Source: Acidimicrobiales bacterium (GTDB lineage: Bacteria > Actinomycetota > Acidimicrobiia > Acidimicrobiales > SZUA-35). Taken from it: a stretch of 64,000 bases of DNA. Below the pieces are notes generated by a model, which saw only the letters and a list, made by a program, of their open reading frames with translations, was not told the origin of the DNA and did no database searches. Positions 35,190 to 43,481 of this stretch are shown one piece after another. Positions within the stretch are counted from its first letter, which is position 1, and the number at the start of each line of letters is the position of its first letter. Both the position numbers and the translations under genes were made by a program. The stretch lies in contig JAHDDW010000003.1 of assembly GCA_020629155.1 (NCBI GenBank), positions 1 to 64,000 on the forward strand. Direction: 5' to 3'.

Positions 35190-37964
35190 CTACGCAGCCT
35201 CCTCTAGTGCAACGAGTTCGCCTAAGTCATCGTCAGATAAGTCACCTAGCCAGGCTTCGCCGCCTCCAATTGCTTTATCTGCTAATTGCCGTTTGACTCG
35301 CAAAAGCTCAGCCACCCGATCTTCGACGGTGCCTTGCGTGACTATTCGATGCACAGTCACTGTCTGTTTTTGACCAATGCGATAGGCACGATCGGTTGCT
35401 TGATCTTCAACCGCTGGGTTCCACCAACGGTCATAATGAATCACGTTGCTTGCCGCAGTCAGGTTCAACCCAGTGCCGCCAGCTTTGAGAGAAAGAATCA
35501 ACACATCAATCTGTTTATTTTGGAACTGGTCAACAAGCTGCTGACGAGATTTGACGCTTTGTCCGCCATGGAGCATCTCAACCTTATAGCCTGCTTCATC
35601 AAGATGGCTTGTCAATAACTCCCCCATTTTCACATATTGTGTAAAAATTAATGTTGACTCTTCACTTTGTCGTGCTGTTTCTAACAAGGTAAGCAACGCA
35701 TCGATTTTGCCCGAACGGCCAGCAAGCGGTGCGCTCTGCCCAAGGTATTGCGCTGGATGGTTGGTGATCTGCTTCAAACCCGTCAACAGTTTCAGAACAA
35801 GCCCTCGACGCTTGATCCCATCTGTTTGGGCAACCTCAGTCAACGCAGAATCGACCGTTGCTTTATACAGCGTTACCTGTTCAGGTGACAGCGGCACCAC
35901 AACATCGCGCTCTATTTTCGGTGGAAGCTCAGGCGCAATGCCAGGGTCTGTTTTTTTGCGGCGCAACAGGAAAGGCTTCGTCAGCTGTTGCAGTTCGGCA
36001 GACGCTTTGGTGTCGTTGTCTTTTTCGATAGGTAGCGCAGTGCGGCGGCGGAACGTTTCAAGCGGACCTAGCAGACCTGGCACCGCCCAATCGAGAATTG
36101 ACCATAGCTCGCTCAGGCGATTTTCGACAGGCGTTCCTGTTAGAGCAATGCGAGCGTTGCTTTGCAGCTGACGAAGTGACTTTGCTGTGCGAGAAAAAGG
36201 GTTTTTTGCGTGCTGCGCTTCATCTGCCACGCACAAATCCCACAGCTGTTCTTTGATAGCTTCATTGTCAGATCGAACAACGCCATAGGTTGTGATAACA
36301 AGTTCACCTTCTTGAATATTGTCAAGGGTCCGATTGGGGCCGTGATAGATTCGCACAGATACATCTGGCACAAACTTTGCAGCTTCACGCGCCCAGTTGT
36401 GCAGCAACGACGTCGGGCAGACAACCAACGTCGACCCACCTCGAAGCGCATGCAGTGAAAGCACCTGGATGGTTTTGCCAAGCCCCATATCATCAGCTAA
36501 ACAGCCACCCATTCCGAGTGAACACAAGTCGGCCATCCACGCTAAACCTCTGCGCTGATACGGCCGCAAGACAGCCTGCAAACCTGGCGGCTCGCTTTGT
36601 TCTCTCGCGTTAGAAAGTTCAAGCAGTTGTTGCGCGATAGCCGCAACACGGTCGTCGGTCCGGATAGCAAAGTCACCGTCTTCATCTTCGAGATCTATCG
36701 ATGACCCCAACGCTGCAGTTAACGCAACAACAGGGTGAAGCTCTGGCGGTCGCTGACGTAAACGCTCAGCAAAACTGCGGTCAATGCGCACCCATTTGCC
36801 GCGTAACTGGACGACGCTACGTTTCGCCCGACCCAAAATTTTCAGTTCGTCAGGCTTCAGCGGTGACCCTTCAAGCAGAAACTCCCAGTTAACTTCTAGC
36901 AACGCTTTTAGCCCTGTCATCGAAGGTAAGCCGCTTTCTGGCGGCCCGCTTGTGACAACAAGCTGGCGTTCTATCTTTGGTGCGACAAGCTCAGACGGCC
37001 AGCGAACATCTATGTCGATATTGTTGAGTGCTTCGAGCTGGTCAAGCAAAATATCTAACTCATCATCGTCTAGCCAAGCCTCGGTCGGGTTTGTTTGTTG
37101 TAAAACATTTTTAAATGGCGAAACAAGATCGGCAAGGCGTCGCAAACCAGCAAGCAACGTGATTTCTGCCTGCTCACCCAAGCGTTGCATCACCTTGGCA
37201 GGAGTCTGCCAGAAATTGGAAACGTCGATGACAAGCGATGGATCAAGCTTGCTTTGCAGGTGAAACGTGACTAGCCACTGTGCGGCGTCTTCTTCTGGAG
37301 GATGCACCCGCAGAATAAGTTGCGAACTAGCGCAATGTGCAACAGCTAGGTCGTTGAGCCAGGGGCGAAGCTGAGGTGCTTTTGTAGGCTGACGATCAGC
37401 GAAAAGAGTAAGTCCGCTAGCATCACTAGCCGCAGATGTTCGGATGAAACAGTCGGCAACTGCATCAAAAAAACTTCGCAAACAATGCGTTGGGTCGCTC
37501 ATGAACAGTTGCTTTGAACGAGTGTTTTGATTCTTAACAACTGTTGCATGCGCCTCGACAGGCAACGCTTTCGCTAGATGCTGCACATAGGTAAGATCTT
37601 GCTGATCGAGTGGGTCGACCCTCCACGAGTCGTATTTCTGCGGACTCAGCCACGGCAGCACTTTGCCCTCTGCAATAAATGCCAGTGCTGTACGCATTGC
37701 CACAGCCCAAACATGTGCACTTTCGCTTGCTGCATCGTCTTTAGAAAGCGCAGCTAACGAATCGATAACCCCAGCTAGTTCTAGCTTATGCGCCGCAACG
37801 CTTACACGCTGACTTCCACGTTTTGCTGGAAGAACAAGCTCTAGATCGACTGTATCAGCATCACTGGTTGAGAAAAGACCGCCAGGAGCAGCAGACTCCC
37901 AACACCCAAACCAAGAGGTACGCGGCGGATCAGCCGCAACAAAAGTCAGGTTCTTCTCAAACAT
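35190..37964 (-). CDS. SNF2-family DNA-dependent ATPase/helicase
   Basis: The 924-residue protein has an N-terminal domain of about 450 residues (bacterial SNF2 type), then the ATPase core: GMGGCLADDMGLGKTIQVL (motif I), TTYGVVRSD, ADEAQHAKNP (motif II), ALTGTPVENRLSELW (III), and the C-terminal lobe with STLIFTQYVKMGELL, LSLKAGGTGLNLT (V) and ATDRAYRIGQ (VI). It probably remodels protein-DNA complexes. A TATGCT box lies six bases before the ATG with an SOS-box-like GAAC-N4-GTTC just upstream. It heads the SNF2-SWIM(-hrpB) cluster. Confidence 0.93.
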   Translation of the reverse strand: MFEKNLTFVAADPPRTSWFGCWESAAPGGLFSTSDADTVDLELVLPAKRGSQRVSVAAHKLELAGVIDSLAALSKDDAASESAHVWAVAMRTALAFIAEGKVLPWLSPQKYDSWRVDPLDQQDLTYVQHLAKALPVEAHATVVKNQNTRSKQLFMSDPTHCLRSFFDAVADCFIRTSAASDASGLTLFADRQPTKAPQLRPWLNDLAVAHCASSQLILRVHPPEEDAAQWLVTFHLQSKLDPSLVIDVSNFWQTPAKVMQRLGEQAEITLLAGLRRLADLVSPFKNVLQQTNPTEAWLDDDELDILLDQLEALNNIDIDVRWPSELVAPKIERQLVVTSGPPESGLPSMTGLKALLEVNWEFLLEGSPLKPDELKILGRAKRSVVQLRGKWVRIDRSFAERLRQRPPELHPVVALTAALGSSIDLEDEDGDFAIRTDDRVAAIAQQLLELSNAREQSEPPGLQAVLRPYQRRGLAWMADLCSLGMGGCLADDMGLGKTIQVLSLHALRGGSTLVVCPTSLLHNWAREAAKFVPDVSVRIYHGPNRTLDNIQEGELVITTYGVVRSDNEAIKEQLWDLCVADEAQHAKNPFSRTAKSLRQLQSNARIALTGTPVENRLSELWSILDWAVPGLLGPLETFRRRTALPIEKDNDTKASAELQQLTKPFLLRRKKTDPGIAPELPPKIERDVVVPLSPEQVTLYKATVDSALTEVAQTDGIKRRGLVLKLLTGLKQITNHPAQYLGQSAPLAGRSGKIDALLTLLETARQSEESTLIFTQYVKMGELLTSHLDEAGYKVEMLHGGQSVKSRQQLVDQFQNKQIDVLILSLKAGGTGLNLTAASNVIHYDRWWNPAVEDQATDRAYRIGQKQTVTVHRIVTQGTVEDRVAELLRVKRQLADKAIGGGEAWLGDLSDDDLGELVALEEAA

Positions 37965-37997
37965 ATCCCGAGCATACCAAGAACGAACACTTGTTCC
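37965..37997 (-). promoter_or_regulatory. SNF2 promoter with SOS-box-like palindrome
   Basis: TATGCT (37976-37971, minus strand) lies six bases before the ATG. CGAAC-ACTT-GTTC (37984-37996) matches the core of the Gram-positive/actinobacterial LexA box, CGAAC-N4-GTTCG, except the last base. It lies between the expected -35 and -10 positions, where a repressor would block RNA polymerase. No lexA gene is in the window. Confidence 0.5.
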
Positions 37998-38086
37998 ATC
38001 ATTGTTCTGTTGTCTAACTACATCTTCTTGCAGAAACCAGTACCTTCTCCTACGCTGGCTCTAGAACAAAGGTAGGAGAACAGTCA

Positions 38087-38914
38087 TTGGAAAAAGTAGA
38101 ACAATACCTCTTAGAACTTGTAAGGAAAGACAATATTGCCCATCAAGAAGTGATCGCAATGCTGGAACGCATAGTACTAGCGATGCCGCAATTTGACCCT
38201 CAACTAACTATTTTCAGCAAGCTAACAGAGACAGAATCAGAGCCTATGCTGCCAACGCTCGACCCAAAGACACAGATGATTTTCGTGCTGGCTGCAACCT
38301 ACGCTAAAGATCACAAGTTTCTTCAACAAGTGAGACTTGGCCACATGCTACATGCCGAGGGGGTGAGCTCTGTCCAGACAACATCATCCTATCTAGCTGC
38401 TACTGCTCTTAGCTATTTAGCAAACTCATCAGACCCAGAATGTTCGAGCCGCGCACTGACTATACTTTTTGACAACAAAAATCTAGTTTCAGGCGATGAA
38501 GATTTAACAGACTTCGCTAACGCTTTGATTGCGCTGCGAACTTTCACAAACCCACTCGGAATCGGCTCACTCCTAAGCGTATTAGGAAAAAAATTGCGCA
38601 ATGGACAGTCCGACCCTGCAAGAACAAAAACTATTCTCTCCTGGCTACTCACCAATAAGAATTCACACATTTCAGGAGAGCTCCAAGGGTTTTTGAGTGA
38701 CCATAGCCTTGCACTAGATGCAGTTACCCCTCCAACAGATGTGCTCTGTTTAGACACGGGAAAATCTTTTAGAGATAATTTGCGTTCTCTGCTACAAACG
38801 ACAGCCACTTTGGCGGATCTACTTTTTTGTGAACCGACCATATTTAGCAGTTTAGATGCCCTTGCAACTGCGATACAGCAAGAAGCGATTCCAACCAGAC
38901 GCCCCACTCGATAG
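38087..38914 (+). CDS. Unknown 275-residue helical protein
   Basis: I do not recognise a family. The TTG start is supported by TAGGAGA about eight bases upstream, one of the best Shine-Dalgarno sequences in the window. The sequence is rich in helices with Leu/Ala faces (for example SSYLAATALSYLANSSDP), a little like HEAT/ARM-type repeats, with no signal peptide or membrane helix. It converges with the next unknown gene, 12 bases away. Confidence 0.7.
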   Translation: MEKVEQYLLELVRKDNIAHQEVIAMLERIVLAMPQFDPQLTIFSKLTETESEPMLPTLDPKTQMIFVLAATYAKDHKFLQQVRLGHMLHAEGVSSVQTTSSYLAATALSYLANSSDPECSSRALTILFDNKNLVSGDEDLTDFANALIALRTFTNPLGIGSLLSVLGKKLRNGQSDPARTKTILSWLLTNKNSHISGELQGFLSDHSLALDAVTPPTDVLCLDTGKSFRDNLRSLLQTTATLADLLFCEPTIFSSLDALATAIQQEAIPTRRPTR

Positions 38915-38926
38915 TTTTGCTAGGTC

Positions 38927-40063
38927 CTACATTTGTAGTTTACCGTAGACTTTTCGGATTTCTTTATGCAGCGTGTTAAGCAACACGTATGCCGTTACCT
39001 CTGGGTGCAGTTTAGGATCGAAATAAACGTTGTGATATTTAGTAACTTCAGATAGCCCAAGAGCCTGCAACAGCACGAACACTTTGTCTTGCTGAGCAGA
39101 AAATTGTTCGCTAAGCATAATGAAATGCAACGTTTCTTTTGATCTACCCTCTAGAAATGTTGCCGCCTCTAGCGCCTGGCAAGTAGGTCTTCCATTGACA
39201 GCTAATAAAACACCAAACTTTCTTAACTCCTGCTTCCGCCCTTTTGATAACCGTAGAAGATCAAGCATATTTTGATCAGGGAAAAAACTAAGGCTTTTCT
39301 TTCCAAGAGTCTCCGTCTCTTTAACCTCTCCTCGCAGAGACATTGCAAGGCTTTTTATAAGTTCAGGATATTTGTCTTCCTGTTCGCTTTCTAAAAGAAT
39401 TAAATAATCGATGCCAGGGCGCTCATCGACCGTGATTATCTCCATCTCCATAAAAATTTGTGCGACAAAACCAACATATTGGTAGCGCTCAGATTCAGTA
39501 AACTCGTGAGTATTGTTTTCTTGGCTGTTATTAAAGTCGTCTAACAAACTGACGGTACGCATTGTCGAACGAGAGACGCGTGCCATTTTTTTAAAAACAC
39601 TTGCAAGCATCAAACCAATTTTTTCGTCATTGGGCATACGTGAACGGTCAAATTCTAACTGCCCTGTCGTAAGGTTTCTGTGCATGCAGGCATACGGCCC
39701 GATGGTTTGCACTTCGATAGAAGTGTTGCCAAGCAACATCGCTGCCACAAGTTCATTAAACTGCGTGTAGTAGTCATCGAATCCTGCATGTTTGCGTTCA
39801 TTCAGGTTGTCTGACATAAGCAATGCAAGCTTGGCCTGTGTTAATTCCTTCGCCCGGATCAAATCATGCACTTTGTGTTCATACTCTTGCAAAAGTGTTT
39901 TAACAACAAAAAGAAGCTCTTCGGCAATATTGGTTACATCTTCTTGTTCTGAAGGCACCCTATTTTGCGTCAGCCAGTGGGCAAACTCTTCAAGATAGGA
40001 CTCATCACGAAGATCAAACTTTGCATGGAAGCTTTTATCGAAGTAAAAATCGTGTTTCGTCAC
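38927..40063 (-). CDS. Unknown 378-residue protein
   Basis: No family is recognised. The protein is soluble and mixed alpha/beta, with a helical N-terminus (EFAHWLTQNRVPSEQEDVTNIAEEL) and a central polar linker (DDFNNSQENNTHEF). The region from about 210 could be a winged-helix-like or nuclease-like fold, but no motif supports this. The GTG start has TAACCT six bases upstream. It is divergent from trpS with 61 bases between the starts. Confidence 0.7.
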   Translation of the reverse strand: MTKHDFYFDKSFHAKFDLRDESYLEEFAHWLTQNRVPSEQEDVTNIAEELLFVVKTLLQEYEHKVHDLIRAKELTQAKLALLMSDNLNERKHAGFDDYYTQFNELVAAMLLGNTSIEVQTIGPYACMHRNLTTGQLEFDRSRMPNDEKIGLMLASVFKKMARVSRSTMRTVSLLDDFNNSQENNTHEFTESERYQYVGFVAQIFMEMEIITVDERPGIDYLILLESEQEDKYPELIKSLAMSLRGEVKETETLGKKSLSFFPDQNMLDLLRLSKGRKQELRKFGVLLAVNGRPTCQALEAATFLEGRSKETLHFIMLSEQFSAQQDKVFVLLQALGLSEVTKYHNVYFDPKLHPEVTAYVLLNTLHKEIRKVYGKLQM

Positions 40064-40075
40064 ATACTAAGGTTA
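40064..40075 (-). promoter_or_regulatory. Leaderless-type -10 box of the 378-residue protein gene
   Basis: TAACCT (40075-40070, minus strand), then six bases, then GTG at 40063. Confidence 0.4.
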
Positions 40076-40112
40076 CAGGCAAAAGTTGTTGGATTACGAA
40101 GGCGAAGACTAC

Positions 40113-40124
40113 TAGTCTGTAGCG
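40113..40124 (+). promoter_or_regulatory. Leaderless-type promoter of trpS
   Basis: TAGTCT (40113-40118), then six bases, then ATG at 40125. TTGGAT at 40089-40094 is a fair -35 box with an 18-base spacer. Confidence 0.55.
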
Positions 40125-41114
40125 ATGACTTCACGATCTACTAAAGCCCGCACGATATCTGGAATCCAGCCGACTGGAGATATCACGCTCGGCAACTACG
40201 TTGGGGCTATTTCAGAGTGGAAAAAACTGCAAGATACCACTGCCGCTTTGTTTTTTCTCGCCGATCTGCATGCTTTAACAGTTGAACGACCACCTGGTGA
40301 GGTATATCAGACTGCTGTCAATCACGCCAGCTGGCTGCTCGCTTGTGGTATCGACCCTGAGAAAGCCACACTTTTTGTCCAATCAGACGTGCGTGAGCAC
40401 AGTGAACTTGCATGGCACATGCAATGTGTTGCCTCTTTCGGTGAGCTTAGCCGTATGACTCAGTTTAAAGACAAAAGTGAATCAAATAAGTTTATTTCAG
40501 CCGGGCTCTTCACCTACCCTGCGTTACAGGCCGCCGATATTTTGCTCTATGACACCAATGTTGTGCCAGTAGGCGACGACCAGAAACAACATTTAGAGTT
40601 CACTCGCGATGTAGCAATACGTTTCAATAGCCGGTTCGGTGAAACCCTTGTTGTGCCAGAACATCATATTCCAGAAGTAGGTGCTAGAGTTATGGATTTG
40701 CAGCACCCGACAAAGAAAATGTCGAAATCTGCCGATTCGCCCCAAGGTACAATCTTTTTACACGACCCGATAAAAACTATAGAGAAGAAGATTAAACGAG
40801 CTGTTACTGACACTGAAAGCGACGTTCGATTTGATCGAGAGAACAAACCAGGCGTATCAAACTTGTTAACATTATTGTCAGTTGCTACTGGTGAAGATAT
40901 CGACGCGTTAGCAAACAAGTACACACAATATGGCCCTCTCAAAGCTGACGTTGCAGCCGCTTGGATAGAAATTATTGAGCCAATCCAAAAAAGGTATGCC
41001 GAAACATCAACCGCAGAAGTTCAGACAACGCTAGAGAAAGGCGCAACCAAAGCCAGAGCTATTGCAAGCGACGTAATGGACCGTGTTCGTTCAGCAGTAA
41101 ACGGTAGCCGATAA
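40125..41114 (+). CDS. trpS: Tryptophanyl-tRNA synthetase
   Basis: TrpS charges tRNA-Trp. The 329-residue class I enzyme has the HIGH-type motif in SGIQPTGDITLGNYVGA, the substrate pocket region GDDQKQHLEFTRDVA, and the KMSKS loop in TKKMSKSADSPQG. The length matches bacterial TrpS. The leaderless-type promoter immediately upstream supports the start. It converges with the RlmG-like gene, 9 bases away. Confidence 0.97.
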   Translation: MTSRSTKARTISGIQPTGDITLGNYVGAISEWKKLQDTTAALFFLADLHALTVERPPGEVYQTAVNHASWLLACGIDPEKATLFVQSDVREHSELAWHMQCVASFGELSRMTQFKDKSESNKFISAGLFTYPALQAADILLYDTNVVPVGDDQKQHLEFTRDVAIRFNSRFGETLVVPEHHIPEVGARVMDLQHPTKKMSKSADSPQGTIFLHDPIKTIEKKIKRAVTDTESDVRFDRENKPGVSNLLTLLSVATGEDIDALANKYTQYGPLKADVAAAWIEIIEPIQKRYAETSTAEVQTTLEKGATKARAIASDVMDRVRSAVNGSR

Positions 41115-41123
41115 AGCAACCAT

Positions 41124-42290
41124 CTAAACCTTTTGACAGCTATGCACAACAAATTTTTTGTTTGATGCTGCTAGTTCATACGATGTAAACAGTTTTTTCA
41201 GAACGCTATGATAGTGAAGATGGCGATTAGCGACGACGACAAGTCGACCTCCTGGAGCTAACGCACCTGCAGCTTGTGTAAACATTTTTCTTGCTGACTC
41301 TTCACCCATCACATGGTTATCGTGAAATGGCGGATTGCATAAAACCAAATCAACTGACCCATCTTGTACAAGACGTTGTTTCCCATCAACCGAACGCAAC
41401 GCATCGCCGAGCAGAAACTGGTGAGGTTCTTGCCGACCGAACCATTGCACCACATTTCTGCGAGCTGAATCTAAAGCCATATATGACCGGTCAACAAAAG
41501 TGCAGGCGAGTGCACTGTTCTGCGAAATAGCTTGCAGCCCTAACAGAGCGTTGCCGCAGCCAAGATCTATCGCGGTTGCAGCTTCGCTGGCCCAGTTGTT
41601 TCTCTGCATTTGTTCAAGCAGAAAACGTGTCCCCTGGTCAAGCTTGCGATGAGAAAAAACGTTTGCATGATTGCTGACTGGCCGCCCATCATAGGCAAAC
41701 GTTTTAGGCCAAGGACTTTCAACAGACGACAAGCCTATTTTCTTTGTTGGGGTACAAAAAATAAGGCGTGCTTTTTGTTTTGCAAGCGATGTAGTTGTTT
41801 CCCCCAAATAACGCTCAAAAAATGTGAGTGTCGACGTGTGAATATGTTTTGCTTTCGCAGCACCAATGACTATTGTGCTACCTGAAACCACTTTTGCAAG
41901 ACGTGCCAGTTGGTCTTCCAACAAGCTAAGGTTTTTCGGTATTTTTATGAGCACAAGCCCAATTGGCGTACCAGAAGGCATATCGTCGATACTTGGCAAG
42001 GCTGACCACGACGAAGTAAGACTATTTCGCTCATAATTGTTTGCAATTGCTTGATGCGCTAACGCTGAATCGTTCCAAACCCAAGGTTCTTGGAGATGCA
42101 ACGCAGTTGTAAGCGCACCAAATTCGTCATTACAGATAACCGTAGCGCCGTCAGGCAGCACAGAGTATCTGTCTGCTAACGTATGTAGCAAATAACGATC
42201 GGCCGCTTCCCAAGCCTGCAAATTAGGGTCGCTAGTTGCAGGGTATCGCTGGAGCGAAAATTCGCCATAAAGAGAAGAGAAGATAGTCAA
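41124..42290 (-). CDS. RlmG/RsmC-like rRNA guanine-N2 methyltransferase
   Basis: The 388-residue protein has two domains: an N-terminal degenerate methyltransferase domain (1-190) and a C-terminal catalytic domain with AIDLGCGNALLGL (SAM binding) and LCNPPFHDNHVM (NPPF catalytic motif), then LVVVANRHLHYHSVLKKLF. This layout and the VANRHL-Y motif fit RlmG and RsmC, which methylate guanine N2 in 23S or 16S rRNA. I cannot decide which. The TTG start has TAGCGT seven bases upstream. Confidence 0.87.
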   Translation of the reverse strand: MTIFSSLYGEFSLQRYPATSDPNLQAWEAADRYLLHTLADRYSVLPDGATVICNDEFGALTTALHLQEPWVWNDSALAHQAIANNYERNSLTSSWSALPSIDDMPSGTPIGLVLIKIPKNLSLLEDQLARLAKVVSGSTIVIGAAKAKHIHTSTLTFFERYLGETTTSLAKQKARLIFCTPTKKIGLSSVESPWPKTFAYDGRPVSNHANVFSHRKLDQGTRFLLEQMQRNNWASEAATAIDLGCGNALLGLQAISQNSALACTFVDRSYMALDSARRNVVQWFGRQEPHQFLLGDALRSVDGKQRLVQDGSVDLVLCNPPFHDNHVMGEESARKMFTQAAGALAPGGRLVVVANRHLHYHSVLKKLFTSYELAASNKKFVVHSCQKV

Positions 42291-42303
42291 GCACCCAACG
42301 CTA
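42291..42303 (-). promoter_or_regulatory. Leaderless-type -10 box of the RlmG-like gene
   Basis: TAGCGT (42303-42298, minus strand), then seven bases, then TTG at 42290. Confidence 0.35.
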
Positions 42304-42373
42304 TCTGCATTAGCTTTAGAGTGCTACTACGCTCAAGCAAGTGAAATTTCAGATTCAGCGTCTACTCACGGCA

Positions 42374-42425
42374 AAATGTTGGTCTTGGTCTTGACTAAGA
42401 CCAACATTTCAACTATGCTCTATGT
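42374..42425 (+). promoter_or_regulatory. Toxin-antitoxin promoter with overlapping operator
   Basis: A perfect 13-bp inverted repeat has arms 42374-42386 (AAATGTTGGTCTT) and 42397-42409. TTGACT (42391-42396) and TATGCT (42414-42419) form a sigma-70 promoter with a 17-base spacer, so the right arm fills the spacer. ATG follows six bases after the -10 box. The layout fits autorepression by the antitoxin of a leaderless mRNA. Confidence 0.75.
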
Positions 42426-42680
42426 ATGGATGTTGTAACTATTGGTGAAGCAAAAACGCATTTGAGTAAACTTGTTCGCAAGGCAGAAGCAGGCGAAATA
42501 GTATACTTAGGCGCATACGGCAAGCCCACTGCAATGATTGTTGCCGTACCCCAAAAGCCCCAACGCAAACTTGGCACGTTAAGCCATCTCTCACATCTTC
42601 TTGACGATGACTCGTTTAACGAAGCCGATCACTTGATAGATGATCTTTTCCACGAATCAGCGAACCAGGATTTTGCATGA
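42426..42680 (+). CDS. Phd/YefM-family antitoxin
   Basis: The 84-residue protein has the Phd/YefM N-terminal DNA-binding fold: VVTIGEAKTHLSKLVRKAEAGEIVYLGAYGKPTAMIV. The acidic C-terminus (DDDSFNEADHLIDDLF) should wrap the toxin. It overlaps the toxin start by 4 bases. A perfect palindrome in its promoter is the likely operator. The start is at the predicted transcription start, so no Shine-Dalgarno is used. Confidence 0.93.
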   Translation: MDVVTIGEAKTHLSKLVRKAEAGEIVYLGAYGKPTAMIVAVPQKPQRKLGTLSHLSHLLDDDSFNEADHLIDDLFHESANQDFA

Positions 42681-43063
42681 CCGTTCTATGTGATACAAGT
42701 GTTGTACTTTGGTCGCTTCTTTCCCCAGAACGTTTGGGACCTGAAACACATAAACGTCTTCTGCAAAAAGAAACCGATGCGTTCGTCAGCGTTTTATCGC
42801 TTTGGGAAATAGCCATAAAACATCGCATTGGAAAACTTGCGATAAACAAGGATCAAGTTTTGCAAGGCCTTCATGATGCCGCTTTCACACTAGTAGACTT
42901 TACTCCAGCGCATTTAGATTCTTTTAACAGTGTCGCCCTTAAACATAGAGACCCTTTTGATCACGGCCTTTGTTCTGTCTCACGATCAGTTGGGGTACCA
43001 CTTCTTACCTCAGATGAGCAAATTTTGATGTCTGCTGAGAATACACTTGACGCACGGCTATAG
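42677..43063 (+). CDS. PIN-domain toxin (VapC-like ribonuclease)
   Basis: PIN toxins are Mg-dependent ribonucleases that block translation by cutting tRNA or rRNA. The acidic residues of the active site are present: Asp6 in LCDTSVV, Glu44 in SLWEIAIKH, Asp92/Asp95 in HRDPFDH and Asp113 in LLTSDEQI. The 128-residue length is typical. It is paired with the Phd-type antitoxin, so the pair should be a type II module. The 3' end lies 9 bases from a broken ROK kinase fragment. Confidence 0.93.
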   Translation: MTVLCDTSVVLWSLLSPERLGPETHKRLLQKETDAFVSVLSLWEIAIKHRIGKLAINKDQVLQGLHDAAFTLVDFTPAHLDSFNSVALKHRDPFDHGLCSVSRSVGVPLLTSDEQILMSAENTLDARL

Positions 43064-43071
43064 CGCAACCT

Positions 43072-43361
43072 TCAAGCACCTTGGCAGCTCAAACTTGCTC
43101 GATACCATTGCATAGAGGTCGAGTAGACATACCCATTGCTGTCTACAGCTCCTTCGTCGAGATAGCGATCTTTTTGCATGAACTAGCGCTAGCAGCTTTT
43201 TCTAATGCACTTTTGACACTAACTTTCATCGCGTCAAGCGTCGCAGCGCTGTATGCGATGGCATCAAGAAGCTCGACGATTGATGCTACCGCAGATGCTG
43301 CAACATCAACTACAGCAGACTTAACTGATGTGCCACCAATATCTAATGCAATATATCTCAT
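43072..43361 (-). pseudogene. Truncated, frameshifted ROK-family sugar kinase
   Basis: The ATG at 43361 starts MRYIALDIGGTSVKSAVVDV, the ATP-binding N-terminus of ROK kinases. The frame stops at 43143 after KKIAIST. If one base is restored there, the reading continues GAVDSNGYVYSTSMQWYR, the next conserved ROK segment, until a stop at 43072. The 290-base length needs one extra base to be in frame, as expected for a single deletion. The remaining two thirds of the enzyme are missing; the break falls beside the toxin-antitoxin pair, whose insertion may have cut it. Confidence 0.75.
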
Positions 43362-43469
43362 AGCTACACAGTACATTTGGATCTAGCCACAACTTGCTCT
43401 AATCTGCTAATTTCAAGCCATTTTATGATAATCCTACGCTCAAGCGTATCTGTCGCTGAAGACAGAAGC

Positions 43470-43481
43470 TAGACTCTTCTG
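43470..43481 (+). promoter_or_regulatory. Leaderless-type -10 box of a methyltransferase gene
   Basis: TAGACT (43470-43475), then six bases, then GTG at 43482. Confidence 0.5.
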
